Notes under the pieces: generated by a model
The model's database searches: none
Told to the model about the DNA's origin: nothing
What the model saw: the letters and a program-made list of their open reading frames with translations, nothing else
Part shown: positions 27,507 through 38,738 of the stretch, piece by piece
How the letters are laid out: each line of letters begins with the position of its first letter
Position numbering within the stretch: the stretch's first letter is position 1
Assembly: GCA_963668115.1 (NCBI GenBank)
Contig: OY764147.1
Span: forward strand, 2,108,001 to 2,172,000
Direction: 5' to 3'
Origin: Plut-88900 sp963668115
Lineage (GTDB): Bacteria > Chloroflexota > Dehalococcoidia > Plut-88900
DNA length: 64,000 nt
Made by a program: the position numbers and the translations under genes

Positions 27507-28814
27507 TTAGAGTTTGAGGAGGGATTGGAGGCCTTTGCGGGCGCGGGTGGGGCCGACTACGGCGAGGTTGAGGTTTTCTGTGGTGAGGAGGGTCTGGGCT
27601 ACGCGGCGGGTGTCTTCGAGGGTGACGGCGTCTACGCGCTGGACTACGTCGTCGACCATGAGGACCTGGCCAGTGACGATCTCCTGGGCGCCGAACCAGC
27701 CGGCGACGCTGCGGGTGTCCTCTGTGCGGAGGAGGAGCCGGCCCTTGACAAGCTCCTTCGATTTTTCAAGCTCGGCCTCGGTGATACCGTCCTTGATCTT
27801 CTGAAGCTCGGTGATGATGCCGGCGAGGGTCTCGGGGGTGCGGGAGGGGTCTGTGCCGGCGGCGACGCAGAGGGCGCCGCAGTCGATGTAGTGGTTGTTG
27901 TAGCTGAAGACGCTGTAGGCGAGGCCGCGGTTTTCCCTCAGTTCGACGAAGAGGCGGCTGCTCATGCCGTCGCCGAGGACGACGTTGAGGAGGTCAAGGG
28001 CGTAGCGGTCGGGGTGGGTGACAGGGAGACCCCGGACGGCGAGGTTGAGGTGGACCTGCTCGATTTTGCGGTACTCGAGGTGCATGCGGGCCGACTCCTG
28101 GGGCCCGGGGGCGGGGGTGAAGGTGCGGGGGGAGGTCGGGCGCCAGCCGTCGAGACGGGAGGCTAGGGCCTCGACGACCTCATCGTGGTCTATGGCCCCG
28201 GCGACGGATACGACGGTGTTTTCGGGGGAGTAGTGGGCGTGGAAGTAGTCGAGGAGCTGTTCACGGGTTATGGAGTTGATCGACTCCCGGGTGCCGCCTA
28301 TGTCCCTGCCCAAGGGGTGGTCGGGCCAGACGAGCTGGTCTAAGAGGACTTCGATCCACTGGTTGGGGGCGTCCTTGACCATGTTGAGCTCTTCGAGGAT
28401 GACGCGGCGCTCCTTTTCGATGTCCTCGGGGTCGAAGCGGGAGTTGCGAAGCATGTCGACGAGGAGGTCGAGGGCCTGGGGGAAGTGGGGAAGGGCGACC
28501 TTGGCCCAGTAGGTGGTGACCTCCTGGTCGGTGGAGCCGTTGAGCGCGCCGCCGACGCCCTCGACGGTCTCGGAAATGTGCTGGGGGAGGGGCCGTTTCT
28601 CGGTGCCTTTGAAGCAGATGTGCTCGATGAAGTGGGAGATGCCGGCCTGGGCGTCGGTCTCGTAGCGGGAGCCGGTACCGACAAGGATGGCCATAGTAGC
28701 GGAGCGGGTGTGGGGCATGTTGCAGGTGATGACCCGCAGGCCGGAGTCCAGGGTGGTCTTCCGGTAGGTCTGGTCGGCGATGGAGGGGGTGGGTTGGGTT
28801 TCAGTCAGGGGCAT
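27507..28814 (-). CDS. M16 family zinc peptidase
   Basis: 435-residue insulinase/processing-peptidase-like protein. The inverted zinc motif HFIEH lies near residue 61, with the downstream Glu in the NGSTDQEVTTYW region about 75 residues on. The conserved LSVVGAxD-like segment (TVVSVAGAIDHDEV) and the second-domain ENRGLAYSVFSYNNHY are present. Homologs process or degrade small peptides, often near polynucleotide phosphorylase genes; here it precedes no related gene. The 215 bases upstream of the divergent methyltransferase hold no recognised gene. Confidence 0.93.
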   Translation of the reverse strand: MPLTETQPTPSIADQTYRKTTLDSGLRVITCNMPHTRSATMAILVGTGSRYETDAQAGISHFIEHICFKGTEKRPLPQHISETVEGVGGALNGSTDQEVTTYWAKVALPHFPQALDLLVDMLRNSRFDPEDIEKERRVILEELNMVKDAPNQWIEVLLDQLVWPDHPLGRDIGGTRESINSITREQLLDYFHAHYSPENTVVSVAGAIDHDEVVEALASRLDGWRPTSPRTFTPAPGPQESARMHLEYRKIEQVHLNLAVRGLPVTHPDRYALDLLNVVLGDGMSSRLFVELRENRGLAYSVFSYNNHYIDCGALCVAAGTDPSRTPETLAGIITELQKIKDGITEAELEKSKELVKGRLLLRTEDTRSVAGWFGAQEIVTGQVLMVDDVVQRVDAVTLEDTRRVAQTLLTTENLNLAVVGPTRARKGLQSLLKL

Positions 28815-28878
28815 TCAGGGGCCTCCGGGGGTCGGGGTGTGGTGGGTTGGAGTACGTGGGTCGTCCCACGCCTCGGGG

Positions 28879-28910
28879 AGGGCGACCAGCCGGTCGCCCC
28901 TACGGGAAAG
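28879..28910. repeat. dispersed palindromic repeat
   Basis: GGGCGACCAGCCGGTCGCCCC followed by TACGGG (in parts): an almost perfect inverted repeat, GGGCGACC/GGTCGCCC. Related CCCCTACGGGG-ended units occur at 35264-35298 and 38739-38775. Confidence 0.6.
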
Positions 28911-28944
28911 GAGGGTCGGTGTGACGGAGGGGAAGGGGGTGGTG

Positions 28945-29583
28945 TCAATCTTCCCAGGAGACGTGGCCGTGGATGTCGTCGGGGTGGGGGCGGGACTTGA
29001 AGCCGGCGTGGAGGCGCTTGGTCTCGCCGAGGATGCCTTCGTCGCCGTGGCCCGGGTAGATGTTGACATCGTCGCCCAGGTTGATGAGCTTGTTGTCGAC
29101 GTGGTGGAGAAGCTGCTGGAAATTCTCGGGGCTTTCGGTGTAGCCGGGGCCGCCTGGGAAGAGGGTGTCGCCGCTGAAGAGGTGGTTGCCCCAGACAAGG
29201 GAAGTGGCGCCGGGGGTGTGGCCGGGGTTGTGGATGGTCTTGAGGGTGATGTTGCCGAAGGAATAGCTGCCGTCATCTTCGAGGTGCTGGTCGGCCTTAA
29301 AGGGAAGCTCACCCTCGTCGTCGGGGTGGACTATGAAGGGCACGCCGAGGGCGTCCTTGATGGCCTGGGCGCCGTCGATGTGGTCGAAGTGGGTGTGGGT
29401 GAAGAGGACGGCCTGGACGTTGGTGTCCTTGGCCTGCTCAAGGACGCGTTCGGGTTCGGCGGGGGCGTCTATCATGACGCTCTGGTTGGTCCTGGGGCAG
29501 ACGACGAGGTAGGCATTGTTCACGTAGTCGCCGGTGACGATCTTCCTGATTTCGATGTTTTCGTCCTTGTGCAGTACGGGCAT
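28945..29583 (-). CDS. MBL-fold metallohydrolase (glyoxalase II-like)
   Basis: 212 residues. Metal motif HTHFDHIDG near residues 58-66, then HNPGHTPGATSLVWGNHLFSGDTLF and a late His in YPGHGDE. The pattern HxHxDH...H...D...H is complete for two metals. It is like glyoxalase II or persulfide-dioxygenase relatives, so a thioester hydrolase is likely; the substrate is unknown. ATG 29583 is preferred because the beta-lactamase fold starts right there; a frame to 29637 has no ribosome site. Confidence 0.88.
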   Translation of the reverse strand: MPVLHKDENIEIRKIVTGDYVNNAYLVVCPRTNQSVMIDAPAEPERVLEQAKDTNVQAVLFTHTHFDHIDGAQAIKDALGVPFIVHPDDEGELPFKADQHLEDDGSYSFGNITLKTIHNPGHTPGATSLVWGNHLFSGDTLFPGGPGYTESPENFQQLLHHVDNKLINLGDDVNIYPGHGDEGILGETKRLHAGFKSRPHPDDIHGHVSWED

Positions 29584-29826
29584 GGCGTCCCTCCAAGGGT
29601 GGTGGGTTTGGGGAAATAGTGGGTGAAAGCTTAGCAAATGGGGGGTGGGGTTGCAATGAGGGGGAAGGTGGGCATGTGCTTAGAGTGATGGTGTGGCGCA
29701 TGAACGGGGACAGAAACAGTGTCCGGGATGATTTTAGCTAGATGAGGAGATGCGAGGATGGACAGAATGTCGCTTGATGAGCAGCACAACCCAGCATGGA
29801 TTGAAGCTATCATCCAAGAAGGATAA

Positions 29827-31314
29827 CTAGCGATCGGATGCTTTAGTTACCAGGCGCGACTGCATAACAGTGAGATCAGGCAGGGTGATACTCGCACCGT
29901 TTATGGCCTCATAGGTATACAAGCCTTCTATCCTAGCCACAAACTCGATAATGTCGTTTTCCAACAATCTCGAACCCCTGTAATGAAGAAATACCGTGTC
30001 TTCCCAATAGTAATCACCTTTCGTCACGTTAACACGAAGGGCATTGATGCGTCCGTTACCTTGAATGACCTGAACTACTTCGCCTTTAAGATAAACAAGG
30101 TCTCCTATGTAACTTTCATTATTTCTGAATATTTCATCATAGGATAAGGTTGCAGCTTGTTGTACTAATGTCTCCCATGCTGGCACAGGGGTTGGCACTA
30201 TACCTACGTTCGGGAGTTGATCAGACAGAGATAGGCCATATGTCCAAATTCTAAAGTTCTTGTAGTTAGTCTCTCCATCGTGTTCGTCATCAACAAACGG
30301 ACGTATCTGACCGGCCCCTATGATGGCGCTTAGGTCCAATGTCTCCTGGTATATGCCGTTGATATATAGCCAACCTGTAGAACCGATCATAACTACTCTT
30401 AAAGTGTTTTCCTGTCCCGGACTGGTTCGAATGTCACGAGAGAATTTGCGAGTGCGTCCTTGTGCGTCGATACTATCCGACCGATAGAAGTAGTCCCAGT
30501 AGCCTGTGCTGTCAATGCTAACCCAATGGAAATGGTTTACTCTTTTTTGTCTCAAGAGTAGGCCATGTTCCCAATACTTATCAGCTGTTGTGTAAGGATT
30601 AGAAAACCCTACCTCTACTACCACGTCATCTCCAGTCCTGAAGCCACCAGCTACTTCTAGGAAGCCATCATCAGGCACGTGTGTTATGACGCCGCTCCAA
30701 GGACCAAACACTAATAGCTCAGGGTCAGATTTGAGAGGTGGAACGGGTGTGGGCGTAGGTGTAGGTGTGGGGGTAGGTACTGGTGTGGGAGTAGGTGTAG
30801 GCGTGGGAGTAGGTACGGGTGTGGGCGTAGGTACGGGTGTGGGGGTGGGCACAGGCGTAGCCGTGGGGATAGGAGTAGGTGTCGGGGCGGGTGTAGACGT
30901 TGGAGCAGGGATTGGAGTGGGAGCAGGAATGGGTGTGGGCAATGGGGTTGGCACCAGCGTTGGAACGGCTGTAGCGCTGTGACTTGGCGCGGGGCTGGAT
31001 GGGGTAATCGGCGTTGGGGCAGTGGTTGCAGTCGGCTCAGGTGTAGGGCTTGGAGTGATTGTTGGAGTTGGGACGGGCGTGTCAGCGGGTACAGGCTGGT
31101 TGCAGTAGAGAGTTGTTAGGGCAGCGACGCAACAGATTGTAGCCACCATTACCGTTCGCTTGGCCGCGGTTGCCCAATGGTTTGGAGACAGAAACCTAAA
31201 GCTGAGAGACGCTTGTGACTGCGGCAAATGAAACCCCCTTGCGGCATAGGAGTTGGCTACCTGCCACAGTCGCCGATTCCCGAGGGCAAGCCTTGCAAGG
31301 GGGCGCGAGGCCAA
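29827..31314 (-). CDS. secreted/lipoprotein-like protein with Thr-Pro linker, lectin-like and OB-like domains
   Basis: Up to 495 residues. A hydrophobic segment preceded by KR and ending in Cys (ICCVAALTTLYC) looks like a lipoprotein signal, which suggests that the true start is inside the long frame; the start is uncertain. A linker of about 110 residues made of T-P/V-P repeats follows (about 30725-31085). Then comes a jelly-roll, LamG-like domain (WSGVITHVPDDGF ... FHWVSIDSTGYWDYF ... FVDDEHDG), and last a domain opening YDEIFRNNESYIGDLVYLKG that resembles OB-like modules of Chloroflexota surface proteins. Probably displayed on the cell surface; the ligand is unknown. Confidence 0.75.
   Translation of the reverse strand: MASRPLARLALGNRRLWQVANSYAARGFHLPQSQASLSFRFLSPNHWATAAKRTVMVATICCVAALTTLYCNQPVPADTPVPTPTITPSPTPEPTATTAPTPITPSSPAPSHSATAVPTLVPTPLPTPIPAPTPIPAPTSTPAPTPTPIPTATPVPTPTPVPTPTPVPTPTPTPTPTPVPTPTPTPTPTPVPPLKSDPELLVFGPWSGVITHVPDDGFLEVAGGFRTGDDVVVEVGFSNPYTTADKYWEHGLLLRQKRVNHFHWVSIDSTGYWDYFYRSDSIDAQGRTRKFSRDIRTSPGQENTLRVVMIGSTGWLYINGIYQETLDLSAIIGAGQIRPFVDDEHDGETNYKNFRIWTYGLSLSDQLPNVGIVPTPVPAWETLVQQAATLSYDEIFRNNESYIGDLVYLKGEVVQVIQGNGRINALRVNVTKGDYYWEDTVFLHYRGSRLLENDIIEFVARIEGLYTYEAINGASITLPDLTVMQSRLVTKASDR
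30725..31085. repeat. low-complexity tandem array encoding the Thr-Pro linker
   Basis: Degenerate hexamer-type array on the plus strand (GGTGTGGGCGTAGG and variants), i.e. PTPTPVPTP on the coding strand. Prone to length change by slippage. Confidence 0.8.
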
Positions 31315-31575
31315 CCCCTGGAAAAGGCTTACCCGATGGGAGTAATAATCGGTACATTCGACTGTGGCGCGGCTACTCTAACATGGGGGTTAGACGGAAG
31401 CAATTGGAGCCAGCCATGCACATCAGTTGTGCTAAGAGGCTGGAAAAAAGGAAACGGGCTGCTAGTACAAGATCAAATACGGACTAAGTGTTGCTGGCCT
31501 CAGCAATGCAGCGATATGCAAAGTAACGCCATTAAGCGCACAGACTAGTAATGGTCCTCTGTATCCGTTATTTCA
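31315..31575. other. gene-free stretch
   Basis: Between the lipoprotein-like gene and the terminator at 31576. An open frame of about 75 codons (plus strand, from ATG 31336) has no ribosome site and no recognisable sequence. I see no tRNA or other element. Confidence 0.4.
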
Positions 31576-31609
31576 ATCTCCCCCAGCTGGCGCGCTAGCT
31601 GGGGGAGAT
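31576..31609 (-). terminator. terminator hairpin after the AbrB-like gene
   Basis: Perfect 13-bp stem: 31576-31588 with 31597-31609, 8-base loop. It lies 5 bases after the AbrB-like stop on that strand. The following T-run is weak. Confidence 0.7.
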
Positions 31610-31614
31610 CATAA

Positions 31615-32064
31615 CTATTTGGGCTCTTCCACCTGATCGCTCTCGGTTTCCGATCCTGCAATCCGGTAGATCTCAAGCTCTTTCTCAGCAATTTCTAATT
31701 CAATCTTATGTTCATCAAGACGCATTTCCAGCGCGGTGCCCTCTACAATTTCACCCCCCTGTTCGATTCCCGGATGGCGAGTTGGCATACTGTACTTATA
31801 TTCATGAAAAGCCAGTTCACGATCTGCATTCAAAACATCAAGTTTTTTACGTAAAATTTTCACTTCCATTCTCAACTCATTTAGTTTCGACATTCCGTCT
31901 TCCTCCTTTCTGACTGAGACGTGTCCGGATCCTTCGGTTTGCAGCATCAGCAAATCTCCTTCACTTATTCCAGATGATTTGAGTACGTTCTTAGGTAGCG
32001 TAACAACGATTGAGTCCGCCACCCTGCGCGCCTTCACTGTAGCTTGGATCAAAATATCTCTCAA
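31615..32064 (-). CDS. AbrB/SpoVT-like DNA-binding protein with coiled-coil tail
   Basis: 149 residues. The N-terminal swapped-hairpin domain is evident: VKARRVADSIVVTLPKNVL, then GISEGDLLMLQTEG. A long charged helical region follows (KLNELRMEVKILRKKLDVLN and a second helix DEHKIELEIAEKELEIY), probably a coiled coil for oligomerisation; such tails are not part of short AbrB antitoxins. The start codon is TTG 32064, with another TTG four codons on. It has a consensus promoter and an inverted repeat over the start region, so autorepression is likely. AT-rich relative to neighbours. It could be an antitoxin, but no toxin gene is beside it. Confidence 0.75.
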   Translation of the reverse strand: MRDILIQATVKARRVADSIVVTLPKNVLKSSGISEGDLLMLQTEGSGHVSVRKEEDGMSKLNELRMEVKILRKKLDVLNADRELAFHEYKYSMPTRHPGIEQGGEIVEGTALEMRLDEHKIELEIAEKELEIYRIAGSETESDQVEEPK

Positions 32065-32111
32065 ATATGTTTAGATATTTCTATCATACTTCAAGTGCCC
32101 ACATTTGTCAA
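32052..32111 (-). promoter_or_regulatory. consensus promoter and inverted-repeat operator of the AbrB-like gene
   Basis: Minus strand TTGACA (32106-32111) and TATGAT (32083-32088), spacing 17. Just downstream is AAATATCT-N13-AGATATTT (arms 32073-32080 and 32052-32059), a perfect 8-bp inverted repeat straddling the start codon; the leader is only about 12 bases. Confidence 0.75.
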
Positions 32112-32157
32112 GTAGGTGGAACGCGGCATCATGTGGGGTGCCAAGTGAAGGACCCAT

Positions 32158-32262
32158 CCCCAGGGATAGATTCACGCCTTGGGCACACTTGCAACTGGCT
32201 CGGGGGCCGGAATGACGGATGAGAACACCGCCCCAGATCCCTCGAGGAGCCTCGGGATGGGT
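32158..32262. repeat. dispersed hairpin repeats after leuS
   Basis: GATTCACGCC..GGGCACACTT followed by the GGCTCGGGGGCCGGAATGAC palindrome, then the imperfect arms ATCCCTCGAGG/CCTCGGGAT. May double as the leuS terminator. Confidence 0.55.
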
Positions 32263-32264
32263 GT

Positions 32265-34700
<2,436 letters not shown>

Positions 34701-34819
34701 GGAACGGTCCCAACTCCTTGGTTCAGCGAAAGGTGCATGCAATCGCCAAAATTAACACGGGGCACGGGGGTGTGCAAGGATGGGCGCCGGTTGGGGCGGG
34801 GCGGCGACCCGGCGGGTTA

Positions 34820-35172
34820 TTCAGTTGTGGGGTTTCGTTTTCGGGTTTTCGGTTTTGGAGGGGTCGGCGATGGGAGACGCCCAGTGGGACAAGGCCCCTG
34901 TTCCTACGGGAGCGGTTTTCCGGGCGCCCAAGGTCGGGCGCAGGGCCTGGGCTGTCAATAGAGACGACGGTCCAGGGCGCTCCCAAGGTGAGGGGAAAAG
35001 GGACAAAATGTGATGTTATGGAACAGGACGGGACGAAGATGGGAATCAAGGCGTCTAACCATCGCCTGGGAACCAGGGAGGGGGCACGGGACCCGTGTGG
35101 GGTCGGGTGGGCTTCCCTGGGTTTTTGGTGTTCCTCCTTAGGTCAGTGAGAATATTTGGTCGACCGTAGGGT
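34820..35172 (-). ncRNA. candidate structured non-coding RNA, copy B
   Basis: Second, shorter copy of the element at 18030-18691, in the same orientation, between a consensus promoter (35173-35201) and leuS. The 5' block (AAGGAGG, AAACCCAGGGAAGCCC, CACGGGTCCCGTGCCCC, CCCAGGCGATGG) and the 3' block (CCATCGCCGACCCC, A/C-rich tail, GAAACCCCACAA) align with copy A; the middle is different and shorter. It has a perfect Shine-Dalgarno-like AAGGAGG but no start codon at the right distance. It could be a free RNA or a leuS leader about 470 bases long. Confidence 0.55.
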
Positions 35173-35201
35173 ATGATAGCGCCGTTGCTCAGGTGTGTCA
35201 A
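35173..35201 (-). promoter_or_regulatory. consensus promoter of candidate RNA copy B
   Basis: Minus strand TTGACA (35196-35201) and TATCAT (35173-35178), 17-base spacer that is nearly the same as in copy A. Confidence 0.8.
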
Positions 35202-35263
35202 GGGCTAATGGGCGGGGTTTTGGGGGGTATACGCGACGGGTTGGCCGGCGTGGCCCCCCCCCG

Positions 35264-35362
35264 CCCCAGGGCAACCACAAGGGATTGCCCCTACGGGGGA
35301 GGGGACACCCCACCGCGCCCCGCGGGATGGATTCCGGCTCGGGGGCCGGAATGACGGTGTAA
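35264..35362. repeat. dispersed repeats, left of the type IIG gene
   Basis: GGGCAACC..GATTGCCCCTACGGGG palindrome, CCCCGCGGGATGGATTCC and the GGCTCGGGGGCCGGAATGAC hairpin. The same succession recurs at 38739-38900 on the other side of the restriction-modification gene. Confidence 0.65.
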
Positions 35363-35399
35363 AGAGCGGGAATGGCGGAGAGGGGGGTGGGGTGGGGGT

Positions 35400-35405
35400 T
35401 ATAAT
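35400..35405 (+). promoter_or_regulatory. -10 element of the aspartyl-protease-like gene
   Basis: TATAAT, 27 bases before ATG 35432; no good -35 is seen. A GAGGAG ribosome site precedes the start. Confidence 0.4.
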
Positions 35406-35431
35406 GGGGATAGCTTCAGCGAGGAGATGAG

Positions 35432-35800
35432 ATGGGCACATTCTCGGTGCAGGTGCAAGTAGGCGATGTTCAGGGCGGCCAATGGCTGAACGTAGAAGCG
35501 TTAGTCGATACGGGGGCGACCCATACGGTGATACCGCAAGAGACGGCTCAGGCCCTGGGAATCGAGCGGCTGGAGGCCGTCCCGTTCCAACTGGCAGACG
35601 ACCGGACCGTGGAGTATGAGGTAGGAGAAGCAAGGGTGCGCCTGGGGGACAGAGAGAGGACGGTTCTGGTGGTGGTCGGGGAGTCGGGGGTGGGGCCGCT
35701 GCTAGGGGCGACGACCCTGGAGTTGTTCAACGTGGCGGTGGATCCGGTGGGGAGACGGCTGATTCGGGTGCCGGGGTTGATGAAGGGGGTGGGTTTATAA
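35432..35800 (+). CDS. retropepsin-like aspartyl protease domain protein
   Basis: 122 residues forming a single clan-AA domain. The catalytic signature ALVDTGATHTVIP is at about residues 28-40, and the second half contains GPLLGATTLELF, the usual hydrophobic-hydrophobic-G motif. Such single domains would act as homodimers; small genes of this kind are common in Chloroflexota, cyanobacteria and toxin-antitoxin-like settings. The stop overlaps the convergent type IIG gene by 6 bases. Confidence 0.85.
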   Translation: MGTFSVQVQVGDVQGGQWLNVEALVDTGATHTVIPQETAQALGIERLEAVPFQLADDRTVEYEVGEARVRLGDRERTVLVVVGESGVGPLLGATTLELFNVAVDPVGRRLIRVPGLMKGVGL

Positions 35801-38599
35801 GGGGCGGTTGGAGACGACGGGTTCGGAGGCGAGAAGATCGCGGAGTTTGGAGAGGTCGGGGAGGTTGAGGATACGGGAGAGGCCATCGTCCAGGGCGCGG
35901 CGGGTGGGGCAATGTGCCATGTCGGGAAGGCGTTCGAACTCTGCTTCCGACAGTTCATCGAAGAGGTCTGACAGGGCCTGGAGTTGGGAGGGGTAGAGGC
36001 GGCGGGTGTCCAGGACGGGCAGTTCTTCCAAGTCGGCTTTCTTCATAGCAATCCAGCCACCTCTGGTACTTGTCCGCTGAGACAATACGGTCAATATGCC
36101 CAAACTGGAGTTTAACCAGACAGCCAATGCCTTCTCTGAGGGGATGCCGTCTACCCGTACTTCCCACCATACGTTAGAAAGTACCTTCTCCTTAGACCAA
36201 ATGGAAATGACACGTGTAGTTTCTAGCCATAGTCTCTCTGCTACAAGAAGACGTGAGGACTTAGGCCATAAGTGATTGAGCGGCTTTAGTTTTCGGCCCG
36301 GACGTGCCTTGACCAATGGAGCCAAGTATTTGTCCGGCTCGGTGATCAAGGACTTGCGCTGGTTGGTGTCATGGCCTTCTACCATTGGATAAGACGTGAT
36401 GGCGTCGGTGCGTTGGAAGCCGTCCAAGATATCTCGGCGGTCAGGGCCTAGCAGACCAATTTCATCAAATCGGCAAATCGGAATGCTCGCTGTCTGTTCA
36501 ATGCCTGGAACCCAAGCTTCTCCGTTGTGGACTAACTTTAGGGCACTACGGATTAGGTCAGCGCGGGAGAATTGTATGCCAGACCATTTCCTTCCTTTCA
36601 GGATAGATTCAGGTATGGATAAGACCTCGCCGACATGCTGGCCATCGACTTCCAGCAAAGAAATGCTCGTTTCTTCTAGCTGGGTGGAAGGGGTGGTGCT
36701 TATAGAGTGTGCAATTCTGTGAGCGTCCAGGACGCCGGCGGGGTTCCACCAGAGGTTGACGAAAGTGGTACGGCGTTCTTTGTGGTCGTTTTCTGCGGGG
36801 CGGCGGGTGGCTATGAGCAGGGCTTCAGACAGGTCGGTGCTGTCGGAGAAATTCCAGCGCGTCGGGTCGTGGGAGGTGATAACCATGTCGAGGGCGAAGT
36901 CCTTCTCTATGAGAGAACGGGTCTGCGCCCACGAGCGACCCGTGCAAATGGTGAGCGGCAGCACTAGGGCAAGCCGGCCCTCACCAGGTCTCAACTTTGG
37001 AGAGGCCGCCGCTACGAAAGCGGCACCCATGCCTGCTAACGCAGATGCGTACTGTGATTTCAGACGACGGTTTAGCTCGCTTTGGATTTTCTTCCTCTCT
37101 ATTTCCGGCAAGCTACCAAACATCAAACTGGTTCTTGTAAATGGAGGGTTCATGATGGCAAGGTCGAGTTCGGGCAGTTTAGCCGTCTCCGCTACGGGGC
37201 CGTTGCCGGTCACCTTTTCGGAGTTATTGACGCCTATACCAGTCTCCTGGGGAGACAGGGCGAATTGGACGGCGGCCTCGCTTTCTCCAAGAAAGTCCAG
37301 CGAACCGAGAGACACCTTTGAGCCTTCGGCTCCCAAGGGCATTACCCACAGGTTCATACGGTCGAAACGGATATCGGGCCTGAGCATGGCGAGGGTAGTG
37401 GCGGCGAAATGTACGGCGGAAAGCTGGACGTCGTAGCCGTGCAATGCCTGCTCGACCATGGCCTTGTGAAGCTCTGCGGCGTGGGCACCTCCGGCATCCG
37501 CGTGACGACGTTGAGCTTCCTCGGCTACGGCCATAAGCAAAGTTCCGGTGCCGCAGGCCAAGTCTGCGACGTTCAGGGAAGCGGGAAACTCGTGGTCGGC
37601 CCAGTCGATGCGGGGGGGCCAGTCGTGGAAGACGAGACGGGAGAGGAGGGTGGCTGCGGAGACGGACGTGTAATAGGCCCCGGTGAACTTGGCGTCGGTC
37701 AATAGGGTATGGAAGAGGCGTCCGGACAGGTCGTGGCCTTCCAAGAGGTGCGTATCGTCCACGGCTTTGACAAGGTGGGAGATAAGCCAAGCCTTTTTCC
37801 TGGCGGGCCAGTAGGTGAGGAATTTGACGATTTCGGCCGCCAACTCGAAGACGGGAACATAGTCGATGTTCTTGCAGATGGAAAGCCACGTATCGCGCAG
37901 CCCTTCCAAGTCGTTTGCCAGGGACTCGGTGATGGAAGGGACGTCGTCACTGGCAGAGGCGAGCCGGTCCTGAAAGGCGAGGGCGTTAAAGAGGACGAGG
38001 CAGCCGATGCGGAGGGCAGCGGCCTTATCATTCTCCTGGTCCGACTTGGCGATGACATCGGCGATGAGGCGAGAATTACGGGCGTGGGTGGATATTTGCT
38101 GCGCGGTCTTTTCCAAGGCAGATCCGATTGCATCTGCGGCGGCGGCAACGCGGTCTCGGCCCTCCAACTCCAGAGGAATAATGCGGAGATGGTCGGCGAG
38201 GTCTGCCACATCTCCACTCCTCAGCGGTTGCGGCACAGGGAAGGGAACGCCGCGAGAGCCGTGCAGCCACCATTGGATGTTAGTAACCTCCAAGGCTTGG
38301 TTAATGTCGTCCAGGTAGCGGATACCCTCGTGATAATGGACGCCGATCACGCCAAGGACTTCGGGAAAGTCTTTCAGGCGTTGTTCAAGCTGTGATTCCA
38401 GGCCTGCGGCGCGGTCGCCCCACTTGCATTCAAGGATGATGGTATCGCCGCTTCGGAGGTGGACAGATATGTCGGGAACGCCCTTCGAGCCGCGCCGTTC
38501 TGCTTTTGCGGAAATGCCCCGGGCGCGGAGGGCCTGAGCGAGAAGGGTGTTGACGGCTTCCTCTCGGACGGAGTCGGGGTTTTTTCTTCGCTTGGGCAT
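35795..38599 (-). CDS. type IIG restriction-modification fusion enzyme
   Basis: One chain of 934 residues. The N-terminal nuclease has the PD-(D/E)xK core GVPDISVHLRSGDTIILECK (PD at 42-43, ECK at 57-59). A helical connector follows. The gamma-class N6-adenine methyltransferase has SAM motif ADLACGTGTLL near residue 346 and catalytic NPPF near 482. The C-terminal third looks like a target-recognition domain (KKADLEELPVLD is typical of these). ATG 38599 (MPKRRKNPDS) is chosen over a longer frame to 38734. The gene is less GC-rich in its C-terminal half. It lies between two arrays of dispersed repeats. Confidence 0.88.
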   Translation of the reverse strand: MPKRRKNPDSVREEAVNTLLAQALRARGISAKAERRGSKGVPDISVHLRSGDTIILECKWGDRAAGLESQLEQRLKDFPEVLGVIGVHYHEGIRYLDDINQALEVTNIQWWLHGSRGVPFPVPQPLRSGDVADLADHLRIIPLELEGRDRVAAAADAIGSALEKTAQQISTHARNSRLIADVIAKSDQENDKAAALRIGCLVLFNALAFQDRLASASDDVPSITESLANDLEGLRDTWLSICKNIDYVPVFELAAEIVKFLTYWPARKKAWLISHLVKAVDDTHLLEGHDLSGRLFHTLLTDAKFTGAYYTSVSAATLLSRLVFHDWPPRIDWADHEFPASLNVADLACGTGTLLMAVAEEAQRRHADAGGAHAAELHKAMVEQALHGYDVQLSAVHFAATTLAMLRPDIRFDRMNLWVMPLGAEGSKVSLGSLDFLGESEAAVQFALSPQETGIGVNNSEKVTGNGPVAETAKLPELDLAIMNPPFTRTSLMFGSLPEIERKKIQSELNRRLKSQYASALAGMGAAFVAAASPKLRPGEGRLALVLPLTICTGRSWAQTRSLIEKDFALDMVITSHDPTRWNFSDSTDLSEALLIATRRPAENDHKERRTTFVNLWWNPAGVLDAHRIAHSISTTPSTQLEETSISLLEVDGQHVGEVLSIPESILKGRKWSGIQFSRADLIRSALKLVHNGEAWVPGIEQTASIPICRFDEIGLLGPDRRDILDGFQRTDAITSYPMVEGHDTNQRKSLITEPDKYLAPLVKARPGRKLKPLNHLWPKSSRLLVAERLWLETTRVISIWSKEKVLSNVWWEVRVDGIPSEKALAVWLNSSLGILTVLSQRTSTRGGWIAMKKADLEELPVLDTRRLYPSQLQALSDLFDELSEAEFERLPDMAHCPTRRALDDGLSRILNLPDLSKLRDLLASEPVVSNRPL

Positions 38600-38738
38600 G
38601 TGAAAGCCTATTCTACACTGGGAAGGTTGGGATATGTGCACATTCGACTGTGATTGGGGTTTGGGTGTGATGGAATGGCAGTCGGGGGGCGCCCTCCGCT
38701 CGCACTTCGAGAGCCTCAGCACGAGCGGTCCCACCGCC

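Noticed and set aside
29758..29826. 22-codon open frame (starts MDRMSLDEQH)
   Set aside because: Too short to support without homologs; no strong ribosome site.
30725..31085. Tandem GT-rich array that could be mistaken for a CRISPR-like or satellite repeat
   Set aside because: It encodes the Thr-Pro linker of the lipoprotein-like gene in frame and has no regular repeat-spacer layout.
31228..31548. Open frame on the plus strand beyond the lipoprotein-like gene
   Set aside because: No recognisable domain or ribosome site; overlaps the start of the opposite gene.
34701..35172. Leucine T-box upstream of leuS
   Set aside because: The invariant GGGTGGNACCGCG core is absent on the minus strand here.
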